A DNA stretch of 64,000 nucleotides from Halorhabdus sp. BNX81 (GCF_029229925.1 NZ_CP107254.1:744001-808000); one strand, 5' to 3'. Counted from the stretch's first letter, positions 53,181 through 62,108 are shown. Notes: generated by a model not told the origin, from the letters alone. Numbers and translations are program-made.

Positions 53181-53328
53181 ACCAGTAGGCCTACGTACCC
53201 GGTGAAAAGCTCATCTTCCGAGATATCAAATTCTGAAATCGGGGGCCAAAACGAGCCTGTTTCGTCTCTTCCGAGGTGCCGCCAGCGGCGAACAGTAGCT
53301 ATTTGACGCGGAGTCCTCACGTACGGAT

Positions 53329-54015
53329 ATGGACGAGGAAACTCGCGATGCGGCCAAGCGACGGGCAAGCGAGAGTGCGGTCGAAGCCGTCAGCGATGGC
53401 GACGTCGTCGGCCTCGGCAGCGGTTCCACGGCCGAGCACGCCATCCGCATCCTCGGCGATCGAGTCGAGGAGGGGCTGGACATCGTCGGCGTGACGACCT
53501 CCTTTCAGGCTCGCGAGATCGCCATCGAGAAGGGGATCGACCTCACGACGCTGGACGAAACTGACGGCCACATCGACGTGACGATCGACGGCGCGGACCA
53601 GTTCGCCGGCCCGGATCTGATCAAGGGCGGCGGCGCGGCCCACGCCCGCGAGAAGATCGTCGCCAGCGCGACCGACAGCCTCCAGATCGTCGCCGATCCG
53701 ACCAAGGAGACCGACGTGCTGGACACCGTGGTCCCCGTCGAAGTCCTCCCCGACGCCCGGACGACGGTCGCGAATGCCATCCGCGAGATGGGCGGCGAAC
53801 CCGAACTCCGGTGGGCCAAGCGCAAGAGCGGCCCCGTGGTGACTGACAACGGGAATCTTCTCTTCGATGCTGACTTCGGCGCGATCGACGATCCCGAGGG
53901 ACTCGCGACGGAGATCGCGACGATCCCCAGCGTGGTCGAACACGGGATCTTCCCCGGCTACGCCGACGCCGTTCACATGGGGACTGAGGACGGTGTGACC
54001 GTCTTCGAGTACTGA
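53329..54015 (+). CDS. rpiA: Ribose-5-phosphate isomerase A
   Basis: A 228-residue isomerase interconverting ribose 5-phosphate and ribulose 5-phosphate. Motifs DVVGLGSGSTAEHAI (about residues 25-39), DVTIDGADQF and the catalytic-lysine/Glu region IKGGGAAHAREKI (about 95-110) are standard, as are KRKSGPVVTDNGN and the C-terminal SVVEHGIFPG. It diverges from the chemotaxis gene and is followed by a convergent ThuA-like gene. It completes the local pentose phosphate set. Confidence 0.95.
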   Translation: MDEETRDAAKRRASESAVEAVSDGDVVGLGSGSTAEHAIRILGDRVEEGLDIVGVTTSFQAREIAIEKGIDLTTLDETDGHIDVTIDGADQFAGPDLIKGGGAAHAREKIVASATDSLQIVADPTKETDVLDTVVPVEVLPDARTTVANAIREMGGEPELRWAKRKSGPVVTDNGNLLFDADFGAIDDPEGLATEIATIPSVVEHGIFPGYADAVHMGTEDGVTVFEY

Positions 54016-54026
54016 ACTGATTGATT

Positions 54027-54698
54027 TTACGCCCGGCCGCCGGCCCACCGCACGCCGGCCCCGAGCAGCGCCCGCGCCTCTCCTTCAAATGACGACCGGA
54101 AGTGCCCAAGCGCGGTGTAAAAGGACCGACCGTCGCCGTAGGATTGCACCCAGGCGACCGGCATGTCCCCCAGATCGGGGTGGTCCATCCGCGCGAGGAC
54201 GCGCACGTCGCCGGTGACGACCTCGTAGGGTTCGTCGTAAGCCTGGAAGTCCTCGCGGTTGATTGTGATCGGGTGGTGGGAGTCGACGATCCGGACGTCG
54301 AAGACCTCCGGCTCGGGATGCTGGATGAATCGCCCGCCGATGAGTGCCTCGAGTTCGGGGTTTGGCTCCTCGCGCTCCCCGACGACGTCGTCGGGGTCTG
54401 CGGGCACAGTGGTCTCAAGCGCCGCCGCGCCGTGGACGCCAGCGTACCCACCGCCGCTCTCGACGAACTCGAGCAACCCTGACAGCTGGGCGTCGGTCAT
54501 CTTGCTGTCGGTCGTGTAGTCGATCAGGATGTCGTAGTCGCTGTCGGGCAACGTTGCGAGTTCCTCGCGGTCGGTCGTGGTCTCGGCGTCGATGCCTTCG
54601 GCCGAAAGCGCCGACTCGATGTGCGGACCGAGTTCCTCGATGTCGTGGAACGGGAACGCCGTGCCGCCGAGGAGGAGTGCCTGCAGATTTTGGGTCAT
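54027..54698 (-). CDS. ThuA-like protein (trehalose utilisation family)
   Basis: A 223-residue protein of the ThuA family, which has a glutamine-amidotransferase-like fold without its catalytic triad. MTQNLQALLLGGTAFPFHD begins at 54698; SGLLEFVESGGGYAGVHGA, FIQHPEPEVFDVRIVDSHHP and the C-terminal SFYTALGHFRSSFEG are characteristic. ThuA proteins occur near sugar-degradation genes and some oxidise keto sugars, but the reaction is unclear. The extension to 54761 is dismissed because it lacks similarity. It converges with rpiA, 11 bases between stops. Confidence 0.85.
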   Translation of the reverse strand: MTQNLQALLLGGTAFPFHDIEELGPHIESALSAEGIDAETTTDREELATLPDSDYDILIDYTTDSKMTDAQLSGLLEFVESGGGYAGVHGAAALETTVPADPDDVVGEREEPNPELEALIGGRFIQHPEPEVFDVRIVDSHHPITINREDFQAYDEPYEVVTGDVRVLARMDHPDLGDMPVAWVQSYGDGRSFYTALGHFRSSFEGEARALLGAGVRWAGGRA

Positions 54699-54893
54699 TG
54701 CTCTGCCCCCGTGTGATCGTGTACAGTCATCGTCTGCCGGCCACGTTCGTTCGGCACGCACAAAGAAACGCCGGTCGTGTGGGGGTTGTGTTCATAGAAT
54801 GTATTGCAAGCTAACTATACCTACCTGTGTGTTGATAGTGTCTGACTGTAGGCTGCCATGTCAGCTACTCTTTGGCCAATCCGTCCGAGAAAG

Positions 54894-54917
54894 ATTTTTC
54901 ATTCCTACGTGCGTAGG
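54894..54917 (+). promoter_or_regulatory. TATA box and CCTACG-TG-CGTAGG operator of the PIN operon
   Basis: ATTTTTCA (54894-54901) lies 24-31 bases before the ATG at 54925. The perfect palindrome CCTACG-TG-CGTAGG (54904-54917) lies between the TATA box and the start codon, over the expected transcription start. That placement fits autorepression by the winged-helix product. Confidence 0.65.
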
Positions 54918-54924
54918 GTTGGAT

Positions 54925-55269
54925 ATGGGGAAACCAGGCCCGAATCCGGAAGTCGTCGCCGAGGACGTACTCGAAGTCTTCCGCGATCGTGCTGACGATA
55001 GCGAGCCGCTTACCGCCCCGGAGATTTCGGACGATCTCAACTGCTCGCGGCGGACAGTGCTCGACCGGCTCCACGAGCTGGCGGAGCGTGGCCACATCAC
55101 GAGCAAAAAGGTCGGTGGGCGGAGCCGTGTGTGGTGGATCCCGGACGACAATGCATCAGCGCACGATTTCCCGGCGGACGATCCGCTGTTCAGCGGCGAG
55201 CCATTGCTTTCTCCTGACGACCCGGTCGACGAGACCGAGATCGACGACGTTCTCTACAGCGAGGGCTGA
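54925..55269 (+). CDS. Winged-helix antitoxin-like regulator
   Basis: A 114-residue protein starting MGKPGPNPEVVAEDVLEVF. Residues 25-80 form a helix-turn-helix with wing (LTAPEISDDLNCSRRTVLDR, LHELAERGHITSKKVGGRS), followed by an acidic tail (DFPADDPLFSGEPLLSPDDP) of the type that could wrap a toxin. It lies 3 bases upstream of a PIN gene, the normal antitoxin position, but a MarR-like winged helix replaces the AbrB, RHH or Phd antitoxins usual for VapC. The operator palindrome at its promoter supports autoregulation. Confidence 0.75.
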   Translation: MGKPGPNPEVVAEDVLEVFRDRADDSEPLTAPEISDDLNCSRRTVLDRLHELAERGHITSKKVGGRSRVWWIPDDNASAHDFPADDPLFSGEPLLSPDDPVDETEIDDVLYSEG

Positions 55270-55272
55270 GAC

Positions 55273-55734
55273 GTGTCGCGGACTGTTGCTCCGGGCGCGA
55301 TACCGCTTTTCATCGACACCGGTGCGTTTTACGCCCGGTTCGTAGGGACAGCACAACGGCACGATCGTGCCACGGCGGTGTTCGAAGCGATCGGCACCGG
55401 GGAGGTTGCGTATCGGCCGCTGTATACGTCGACCTACGTCCTCGACGAACTGGCGACACTCATCCTCAGCCATCGGGACCACGACGCTGCGACCGCCGCG
55501 CTCGAGCGCGTTCGCGAGTCACCGACGACCGTCATCCAGCCGGGCCGGGCGGACTTCGACCGGGCCTGCGAGGAGTTCGCACGCTACGTCGATCACGAGA
55601 TCTCACTCACGGACCACATGAGCGGTGTGCTGGCTGCCGATCGAGATATCGAGCACGTGTTCACGTTCGATCCTGATCACTTCCGAACGCTTGACTTCAC
55701 GGCCGTTCCCGACGACACCGGCGAGGGACTGTGA
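55273..55734 (+). CDS. PIN domain ribonuclease (VapC-like toxin)
   Basis: A 153-residue PIN protein from a GTG start three bases after the regulator gene. Acidic active-site residues: D15 (LFIDTGAFYARF), E59 (YVLDELATLIL), D114 (ISLTDHMSGVLAA) and D133 (FTFDPDHFRTL). The length and the TDHMSGVLAADRDIEHVFTF block match VapC ribonucleases, which cut tRNA or rRNA. All four acidic positions are intact. GTG rather than ATG may lower its expression relative to the partner. Confidence 0.85.
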   Translation: MSRTVAPGAIPLFIDTGAFYARFVGTAQRHDRATAVFEAIGTGEVAYRPLYTSTYVLDELATLILSHRDHDAATAALERVRESPTTVIQPGRADFDRACEEFARYVDHEISLTDHMSGVLAADRDIEHVFTFDPDHFRTLDFTAVPDDTGEGL

Positions 55735-55760
55735 GCCATTCACCGGGAACCGACGCAAGC

Positions 55761-55768
55761 TTAAATAT
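55761..55768 (+). promoter_or_regulatory. TATA box of the HflX gene
   Basis: TTAAATAT lies 24-31 bases before the GTG at 55792, so the message should be leaderless and the GTG is supported as the start. Confidence 0.65.
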
Positions 55769-55791
55769 CGGTAGGCCGTAGCACGGAGTGA

Positions 55792-57111
55792 GTGACCGGA
55801 ACAGACCGACCTACCGACGGGGCGCTCGTCGTCAAGCGGGTCGACGAGGGGTCCGCCGACACGACCGAAATCAAGCGACTCGCCGACGCCGCGGGCTACG
55901 ATGTCCTGGCCACGCTCACCCAGACCCGGACCGAGGACCCCGCCTACCACGTGGGGGAGGGCAAGGCCGCCGAGATCGCCGAAGAGCTTCGCGCTCGCGA
56001 CGCAACAGTCGTCATCTTCGACAACCAGCTCGGGCCCTACCAGACGTACAACCTCGGCACCGAGTTCCCCGAGGGCGTCCAACTCCTGGATCGGTTTCGG
56101 CTGATCCTCGAAATCTTCGGCCAGCGCGCCCAGACCCGGAAGGCCCAGTTGCAGGTCGAACTCGCGGAACTCCGGTACGAACTCCCGCGGGCGGAGGCCA
56201 AGGCCAGCCTCGCCCGGCGCGAGGAGCATCCGGGGTTCATGGGGCTGGGGGAGTACGACGAGAGCCGCGAGCAGGACATCAAAAACCGGATCTCCCGGAT
56301 CCGCGACGAACTCGAGAAGATCGAGCGGACCGACGAACACCGTCGCGAACAGCGCCGGGAGTCGGGCTTCGATCTCGTGGCGCTTGCGGGCTACACCAAC
56401 GCGGGCAAGTCGACGCTGCTCCGCCGGCTGGCGGAAGATCTGGACGTCGACGAGAACGAGGGCGTCCATCCTGACCTCGACGAAACGGCCGCGTCAGAGG
56501 ATCGGCTGTTCACGACGCTGGGGACCACGACCCGCCGGGCCGACTTCGATCGCCGGGACGTGCTCGTGACCGACACGGTCGGGTTCATCTCCGACCTCCC
56601 ACACTGGCTGGTTGAGTCCTTCAAGTCCACGCTGGGTTCGGTCTATCAGGCCGACCTCGTGCTGCTGGTGGTCGACGTGGGCGAGTCCGTCGAGTCGATC
56701 CGCGAGAAACTGGTCACCGCCCACGACACGCTCTACGAGCGCAACGAGGCCCCGATCCTGACCGTCCTCAACAAGATCGACACCGTCGAGGCGGCGGAAC
56801 TCGACCGCAAGCGCGAGGCCCTCTCGGCGCTCGCGCCGAATCCCGTCGCCGTCAGTGCCAGGACCGGGGAGAACGTCGACGCGCTCCGCGAGCGGATCGA
56901 CGAATCATTGCCGGCCCTCGAACGCGAGCGCCTCGTCCTCCCGATGACTGACGACGCGATGAGCGTCGTCTCCTGGATCCACGACCACGCCCACGTCGAG
57001 GATGTCGACTACGGCGAGGAAGTCGTCGTCGAGTTCGAGGGTCGGCCCGCTGTCGTCGAACAGTCACGGGCGAAGGCGAGCGATCTCGTCCCCGCGGAGT
57101 CGGCGTCCTGA
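55792..57111 (+). CDS. hflX: HflX-type GTPase
   Basis: A 439-residue ribosome-associated GTPase. The N-terminal ND1 domain (about 1-110) includes EDPAYHVGEGKAAEIAEEL and VVIFDNQLGPYQTYNL; the helical coiled region RYELPRAEAKASLARREEHP follows. The G domain begins near residue 195: G1 GYTNAGKSTLL, G3 DTVGFISDLPHWLVESF, G4 NKID and G5 SARTGEN. HflX in bacteria splits stalled ribosomes under stress; the archaeal form is thought to bind the large subunit. A GTG start is used. It stands next to the PIN operon but has its own promoter. Confidence 0.93.
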   Translation: MTGTDRPTDGALVVKRVDEGSADTTEIKRLADAAGYDVLATLTQTRTEDPAYHVGEGKAAEIAEELRARDATVVIFDNQLGPYQTYNLGTEFPEGVQLLDRFRLILEIFGQRAQTRKAQLQVELAELRYELPRAEAKASLARREEHPGFMGLGEYDESREQDIKNRISRIRDELEKIERTDEHRREQRRESGFDLVALAGYTNAGKSTLLRRLAEDLDVDENEGVHPDLDETAASEDRLFTTLGTTTRRADFDRRDVLVTDTVGFISDLPHWLVESFKSTLGSVYQADLVLLVVDVGESVESIREKLVTAHDTLYERNEAPILTVLNKIDTVEAAELDRKREALSALAPNPVAVSARTGENVDALRERIDESLPALERERLVLPMTDDAMSVVSWIHDHAHVEDVDYGEEVVVEFEGRPAVVEQSRAKASDLVPAESAS

Positions 57112-57125
57112 GTTTGGTTTTCCGC

Positions 57126-57572
57126 TCAGCTGTCATCGCGCTCGCGTTCGAGCGCACGCTCGCGGAGTCGCCGGCAGCGGTCGCTGTCGACCGTCAGATC
57201 GGGAACCGACACGGGGGCCCCGTCCTCGTCGATGGCGACGAAGACGAACCGGGAGTTCGTCGTCGGCTCACGCTCACCCGTCCGGGGGTTCTCGCGGGCG
57301 GCGTCGAGCGCGACTTTGACGCTGGTTCGACCCGTCTCGTAGGCGTAGGATTCGATGATCACGGTCTCGCCGGTCGGGATCGGCCGGTGGAAGCTCATCT
57401 GATCGATCGAGGCCGTGACGCAGGGCTCGTTCGCGGCGCGCATCGCCGACATCGCGCCGAGTTCGTCCATCCACTTCATCACGTTGCCGCCGTGGACTGT
57501 CCCGTAATTGTTTGCGTGGTTGGGCTGGACGCGCCAGCGGTTCTCGAGGTAGGTGTCGCTGATCGTCGGCAT
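57126..57572 (-). CDS. Acyl-CoA thioesterase (hotdog fold)
   Basis: A 148-residue thioesterase of the YciA/BACH type, from MPTISDTYLENRWRVQPNHA. The hotdog helix carries YGTVHGGNVMKWMDELGAMS with the active-site Asp; SIDQMSFHRPIPTGETVII and TSVKVALDAARE follow. It cleaves acyl-CoA esters in the cytoplasm; chain-length preference cannot be read. The longer frame to 57872 has no family similarity. It converges with hflX 14 bases apart and diverges from the membrane-protein gene at 57743. Confidence 0.9.
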   Translation of the reverse strand: MPTISDTYLENRWRVQPNHANNYGTVHGGNVMKWMDELGAMSAMRAANEPCVTASIDQMSFHRPIPTGETVIIESYAYETGRTSVKVALDAARENPRTGEREPTTNSRFVFVAIDEDGAPVSVPDLTVDSDRCRRLRERALERERDDS

Positions 57573-57742
57573 GTTCAGGATATCGGAACCACTGGATGTG
57601 AGTGTACCGGCCGTCGATCCGCTCGGGGCGCAATTTGGTCCCACCTCCCCACTGTCTTTGGTCGATGGTATAACCGTCCGGCGTACGTACAACTGCTGTA
57701 TGTATCGCCAGCTACCCAGCGGGAAAACGCCGTCTTCCACCG

Positions 57743-58252
57743 ATGAGCGGTGATACCGCGTCATCCGCCAAACAGCAATCTTCAGACGGCGGCGAACGCT
57801 CGAAGCCGCTGGCAGACCGGTATACCCACGCGATGGGTCGGTTTGTTCATGGGATCGAACTCGCCGCCGCAACCGTTTTTGCTGTCCTCTTTGCGATCGG
57901 GGTCGCTGATCTCACACTCCAGATCTTCGGGGCTGTCGCCTCGGGAAGCATTACCGATCCACTCGTCGTCATCGGTTTCATCGATACGGGACTCCTCCTG
58001 TTGATCATCGTTGAGGTATACCAGACAGTGCTCGCGTACGTCGAAGAGAACGACATCCGGCGCATCGTCCAGCTCGTTATTTACACTGGCGTCATCGCGA
58101 TGGTCAGAAAAGTCATCCTCTTTCGAACGGGCGAGTATGCGACGATTCCTGACGCCCTGTTCGCCGCCGGGTCCTATGCGATCATCATCTTCGCGCTGGT
58201 TGGACTGCTCGTTGCCGAGGGGATCTACGGGAGTGAGCACGCGAATATATGA
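57743..58252 (+). CDS. PsiE-like membrane protein
   Basis: A 169-residue protein resembling the phosphate-starvation-inducible PsiE family. After a 35-residue hydrophilic N-terminus it has about four helices (near 36-60, 75-98, 108-127, 140-160). IDTGLLLLIIVEVYQTVLAY and the charged loop VEENDIRRIVQLVIYTGVIAM are the family core, together with VRKVILFRTGEYA. The function of PsiE is unknown. The region upstream (57573-57742) is shared with the thioesterase gene; downstream, to 58373, there is a 121-base gap without a gene. Confidence 0.75.
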   Translation: MSGDTASSAKQQSSDGGERSKPLADRYTHAMGRFVHGIELAAATVFAVLFAIGVADLTLQIFGAVASGSITDPLVVIGFIDTGLLLLIIVEVYQTVLAYVEENDIRRIVQLVIYTGVIAMVRKVILFRTGEYATIPDALFAAGSYAIIIFALVGLLVAEGIYGSEHANI

Positions 58253-58373
58253 CGGCTGATACTTATGTAGGGCTGCTGATTCTTGGGGATTTAGCCCTTG
58301 ATCCCGACCAGTAGCGACAGACTGTTACCCGAGCAAGGCTCGAATAGCGGGTTCGTGCGGGTGATTTTCGAGT

Positions 58374-59828
58374 TCATTCCGCGCGGTCACCCCACATCGC
58401 CGTCGGGACGCGTTCGAGCAAGTCCGTCGCGACGAGCCCGTATCCCCACTCCTCGACGACCAGATCGCCTGCCCGGCCGGTGACGTACGCGCCGAGTGAC
58501 GCCGCCGGATGCGGATCGAGCGTCGCCGCGAGCGCACCCGTGACGCCCGCGAGCACGTCGCCGGTCCCGCCAACGGTCATGCCGGGGTTGCCGGTCCGAC
58601 TGACTCGCGTCGATTTGCCGTCCGAGATGATATCCGCCGGTCCCTTCACGAGCAGCGTCGCCCCGATCTCGGCTGCCAACTCCGCCACGTTCTCGGCCCG
58701 CGTCTCCCAGTCGGCCGCGTCGTGGCCGCCCATGCGCTCGAACTCGCCCCGGTGGGGCGTACAGATCAGGGTCGCCTCGGTCTCAACGTCCGGCACGACC
58801 CGAAGGGCGTCGGCGTCGACGACTGCGGTTCCTTCAAAGTCCGCGAGGAACGCCTCGACGGCCGAAAGCGTCGCCTCGCCGGCACCCAGTCCGGGACCGA
58901 GGACCACGCTGTCGTGCTCGCTCGCCAGCTCGAGTAGCGGGTCGACGGCGGGTTCAGTGAGTTGGGTGCCGTCGAAGGGCCGGACGATCAGGTCCTCGCT
59001 GTAGCCCTGCACTTCGTCGGCGATGGCGGCCGGGACGGCGACCCGGACGAGGTCCGCGCCCGATCGAAGTGCCGACTGGGCCGCGAGTGCCGGCGCGCCG
59101 GTGTAGGGTCCGCCACCGATCACCAGCACCTCGCCGAAGTCGCCCTTGTGGCTGTCGGCCGGCCGGGAGAGTCGAAGGAGATCGCCCTGCTCGACGAAGA
59201 ACTCCGCGCCGGGCGGGACGCCGATGTCGGCCACCTCGAGTGGCGCGTCGAGATCGGCAAGTCCCGGCTTGGACTTGTGGAAGGTGACAATGCGGTCCGG
59301 TCGGACGGCACCCTCGGCGAGCGTCCCCTCGCTCGCGTCGAGTCCCGAGGGGACGTCGAGACTGACGACCGTCGCGTCGGCGGCGTTGATCGCGTCGGCG
59401 GCAGTGGCCACTGGCTCCCGGAGCGCACCCGAGATCCCCGTTCCAAGCATCGCGTCGACGATCACGTCCGGGTCCGAGAGATCGAACGCCGTCGAGTCGC
59501 TGATCGTCCGGGTTTCCACGGTCGAGCGCTCGAGAGCGTTCCAGTTCTCGCGGGCAATGTCGGTCCCGATGTCGTCGGGATCGCCCAGGAGTGTGACGCG
59601 ACAGTCGTACGCGCCGAGGAACCGTGCCGCGACGAGCGCGTCCCCGCCGTTGTTGCCACGGCCGGCCACGATCTCGATCCGATCGTCGGCGTCGGCGACA
59701 TCGCGGATCACTCCAGCGGCGGCGTTGCCGGCCGATTCCATGAGTTGTTTCCGGGTTACACCCAGCGCGGCGGCATTTGCGTCGACGATGGCGATCTCCC
59801 GGCCGGTGAGTTCGCTCCCGAAGGTCAT
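58374..59828 (-). CDS. Bifunctional NAD(P)H-hydrate epimerase/dehydratase
   Basis: A 484-residue fusion that repairs NADHX and NADPHX. The N-terminal YjeF_N epimerase domain (about 1-215) has GRGNNGGDALVAARFL and VDAMLGTGISGAL. The C-terminal ribokinase-like dehydratase domain (about 225-480) has VLVIGGGPYTGAPALAA, VVLGPGLGAGE, CTPHRGEFERM, LLVKGPADII and GTGDVLAGVTGAL with the catalytic Asp. The archaeal dehydratase uses ADP or ATP. The first ATG (MTFGSELTGREIAIVD) is the normal start. It is a housekeeping gene with no operon partner. Confidence 0.95.
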   Translation of the reverse strand: MTFGSELTGREIAIVDANAAALGVTRKQLMESAGNAAAGVIRDVADADDRIEIVAGRGNNGGDALVAARFLGAYDCRVTLLGDPDDIGTDIARENWNALERSTVETRTISDSTAFDLSDPDVIVDAMLGTGISGALREPVATAADAINAADATVVSLDVPSGLDASEGTLAEGAVRPDRIVTFHKSKPGLADLDAPLEVADIGVPPGAEFFVEQGDLLRLSRPADSHKGDFGEVLVIGGGPYTGAPALAAQSALRSGADLVRVAVPAAIADEVQGYSEDLIVRPFDGTQLTEPAVDPLLELASEHDSVVLGPGLGAGEATLSAVEAFLADFEGTAVVDADALRVVPDVETEATLICTPHRGEFERMGGHDAADWETRAENVAELAAEIGATLLVKGPADIISDGKSTRVSRTGNPGMTVGGTGDVLAGVTGALAATLDPHPAASLGAYVTGRAGDLVVEEWGYGLVATDLLERVPTAMWGDRAE

Positions 59829-59937
59829 GGCCGGGGGTTCGAACGCTCGGCGGTTAACAGTTCAGCATTATCAGCGATTGAAGGTGGATCCGGGTGCTTT
59901 TCGGCGTCGATGAGCAACTATGCCGTGCATGCCGCTG

Positions 59938-60090
59938 ATGTCAGATGACGACTTCTCCATCCACGACGACGACTGCGAGAAGCAAGAGAGCGGCTGGATG
60001 CCTGTCTCGGATCTGCCGGACGAGGTCACCTCCATGGACGACCTCGACTGTGCGTGCTGGGAGGAGTACGATTCGATCGCCGAGATTTGA
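59938..60090 (+). CDS. Small acidic cysteine-containing protein (50 residues)
   Basis: MSDDDFSIHDDDCEKQESG continues through WMPVSDLPDEVTSMDD and DLDCACWEEYD to a stop at 60088-60090. Acidic residues dominate, and three cysteines (C13 and the CxC pair near residues 39-41) could bind a metal. Haloarchaea encode many such micro-proteins. An upstream ATG at 59920 would add six residues. Codon use and the extreme acidity are right for this genome, but no family is recognised. Confidence 0.5.
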   Translation: MSDDDFSIHDDDCEKQESGWMPVSDLPDEVTSMDDLDCACWEEYDSIAEI

Positions 60091-60116
60091 TCGGTCGCCG
60101 GGCCGCCATTCGACGG

Positions 60117-60395
60117 TCACCGCCTGATCTCGAAGCCGTCCAGCCCCTGGGGTTCCTCGGACGTCACCTCGACTTCGTCCACCCGGGCCGCCGGACTGCC
60201 CTCGTGACAGAACTCGACCATCGCGTCGACCCCCTCCTCGTCCCCCTCGAAGACTGCCTCGACGCGGCCGTCGGACAGGTTCTTCACCCAGCCATCGACG
60301 CCGTGCTTCTCGGCTGTGTCGCGGGTCGTCGCCCGGAAGAAAACGCCCTGTACGTTGCCGGAGACGTGGACGTGTGCGCGAACTTGATCACTCAT
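60117..60395 (-). CDS. Acylphosphatase
   Basis: A 92-residue acylphosphatase that hydrolyses carboxyl-phosphate bonds. VSGNVQGVFFRATTRDTA carries the phosphate loop and catalytic Arg (R22), and VDGWVKNLSDGRVEAVFEG carries the catalytic Asn (N39). The full small alpha/beta fold is present and the start MSDQVRAHVHV is standard. The stop lies 26 bases beyond that of the small protein on the opposite strand. Confidence 0.95.
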   Translation of the reverse strand: MSDQVRAHVHVSGNVQGVFFRATTRDTAEKHGVDGWVKNLSDGRVEAVFEGDEEGVDAMVEFCHEGSPAARVDEVEVTSEEPQGLDGFEIRR

Positions 60396-60452
60396 GTGCT
60401 GCAGTTCGGACGCCGAGGCAAAAATGCCACTCCCGGGTGTCGTCTGTCGTCC

Positions 60453-61373
60453 TCACTCAGTCGACCCGCCGCCGTTACGGAGATGATGAAAGACGTACGT
60501 CTGGGCGTAGCCGGCGTACTGCCCGCCGAAGCGCTCCCGAATCGCCCGGGAGGTCTCGGCGTAGGAGCCCCGGTCACATTCAGGGTAATACTCCTCGATC
60601 GTCGACCGGATCCAGGTGTCAAGCGGGACCGCCTCGACGAATCCCAGCGAGAACAACAGCACGCAATCGGCCACCTTCTCGCCGACGCCGACGAACTGGG
60701 TGAGATACTCCCGGGCGTCTTCGTATGCCAGGTCCGTCGCCTCCTGGGGGTGGGCCGTCCCCTCGGCAACCATTTCGGCCGTCCGCTGAACGTACGGAGC
60801 GCGATAGCCCAGGCCGAGGTCCCGGAGGTCCCCTTCCGTCGCCTCGGCGAGTCGTCCGGGCGTCGGAAAGGCATGGTACTCCTCCCCGTCGAAGGTGATC
60901 GACTCGCCGAAGCGTTCCTCCAGCGCGCGCTGCATCTCGTGAATCCGGCCGATCCGCATCTGGGCCGAGCAGATGAACGCGATCAGCGTCGCGAAGGGAG
61001 GATCGCGGACAAGCCGCAGCCCCCAGTAGCGGTCGAAGGCGGCGTCGAGCAGTGGGTCCGCAGGTGTTGCGTCCCTGATCTCCGCGAGGTCGTCGTCCAG
61101 TCGGAGGCGTCGTCGGAGCGTTGCTTCCGCCTCGAAACTCGCTTCCCACTCCAGCCGATCGTCGACTTGCCGGACGCGAACGATGTCGTGGTCCCCTTCG
61201 CTCAAGCCCCCGTCATTGTCGATGACTGTCGCGTACCACGCGTCCCCACCGTACGCATTGCTGGTTTCGTACATCTGGCCGTCCAAACGCGTCCAGCGAA
61301 AGCTCTGGCCGCTCTCCACTGTCGACTGGAGATCGAACGCGACCGACGAAAGCGACAGCGTCCCGCGGTTCAT
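60453..61373 (-). CDS. 8-oxoguanine DNA glycosylase-type enzyme (HhH-GPD)
   Basis: A 306-residue DNA repair enzyme of the OGG1 group. The N-terminal domain opens LSLSSVAFDLQSTVESGQSF and RWTRL as in OGG1. The helix-hairpin-helix GPD motif LTQFVGVGEKVADCVLLFSL has catalytic lysine K233, and D252 sits in VPLDTWIRSTI. These enzymes remove 8-oxoguanine and nick the strand, useful under high light and salt. The C-terminal QYAGYAQTYVFHHL is typical. No repair operon surrounds it. Confidence 0.92.
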   Translation of the reverse strand: MNRGTLSLSSVAFDLQSTVESGQSFRWTRLDGQMYETSNAYGGDAWYATVIDNDGGLSEGDHDIVRVRQVDDRLEWEASFEAEATLRRRLRLDDDLAEIRDATPADPLLDAAFDRYWGLRLVRDPPFATLIAFICSAQMRIGRIHEMQRALEERFGESITFDGEEYHAFPTPGRLAEATEGDLRDLGLGYRAPYVQRTAEMVAEGTAHPQEATDLAYEDAREYLTQFVGVGEKVADCVLLFSLGFVEAVPLDTWIRSTIEEYYPECDRGSYAETSRAIRERFGGQYAGYAQTYVFHHLRNGGGSTE

Positions 61374-61457
61374 ACCACCGCTCCGGGCGAGTCACCTTTG
61401 TCCGTTTCGCGTTCGACCGGCCTAACCTTCTTATCAGAGGCGTGCAAAGTTGTTCAC

Positions 61458-61961
61458 ATGAACTGTCGAGTTGTCGTCGAAGCGGCTGTGCCCGTATACG
61501 ACGTCGAAACCGCAGACGAGGCCGTGCGTATCGCCATCTCGAAGACGGGGGAGATGCTCAATCCCGACCTCAACTACGTCGAGATAAACATGAGCGGGCG
61601 ACACTGTCCCCACTGTGGCGAGGAACTCGACCCCGCCTTCATCGCCGCCGACGAGAGCCTCGTCGCCCTCGAACTCGAGATGACGGTGTTCAACGTCGAG
61701 CGTGACGAACACGCCGCCCGTATCGCTCGCAAGGAGATCGGCCAGCGCCTCGAAAACATCCCGCTGGAGATCGTCGAGATCGAGGCGATCGAAGACGAAG
61801 CGGACGACACTGACGAGGACGGTTCTGACGAGAGCGAACCAGTCGAGGAAGCGTCGACGGTCGTCTCGGAGACTGCTGGGGACACTGATACCGATCCCGT
61901 GGCTGAGGACGACCGGGACGATGACGTCCTCCCGGAATTCGAGGAACTGATCGACGAATAA
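61458..61961 (+). CDS. DUF555/UPF0212 family protein
   Basis: A 167-residue archaeal protein: MNCRVVVEAAVPVYDVETAD begins the conserved 110-residue domain, with a CxxC pair (SGRHCPHCGEEL) that probably binds zinc and the core ALELEMTVFNVERDEHA. The C-terminal 50 residues are a variable, extremely acidic tail (repeats of Asp/Glu/Thr/Ser), probably a halophilic extension. DUF555 is widespread in Euryarchaeota and uncharacterised. The start chosen gives the exact family N-terminus; the longer open frame upstream is antisense to the glycosylase gene. Confidence 0.92.
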   Translation: MNCRVVVEAAVPVYDVETADEAVRIAISKTGEMLNPDLNYVEINMSGRHCPHCGEELDPAFIAADESLVALELEMTVFNVERDEHAARIARKEIGQRLENIPLEIVEIEAIEDEADDTDEDGSDESEPVEEASTVVSETAGDTDTDPVAEDDRDDDVLPEFEELIDE

Positions 61962-62108
61962 CCCGATCGGTACAGCTGACTCCGACGCAGCTTCCTCGAC
62001 AGTCACACGACGACTCGATTTTGCGGATGGCGACACGATTCACGATCAGCAACGCAGTCGCTGGCGAACGTGAGACGCCGAAAACTGTCGGGGCGCTTCC
62101 CAGCAGAG

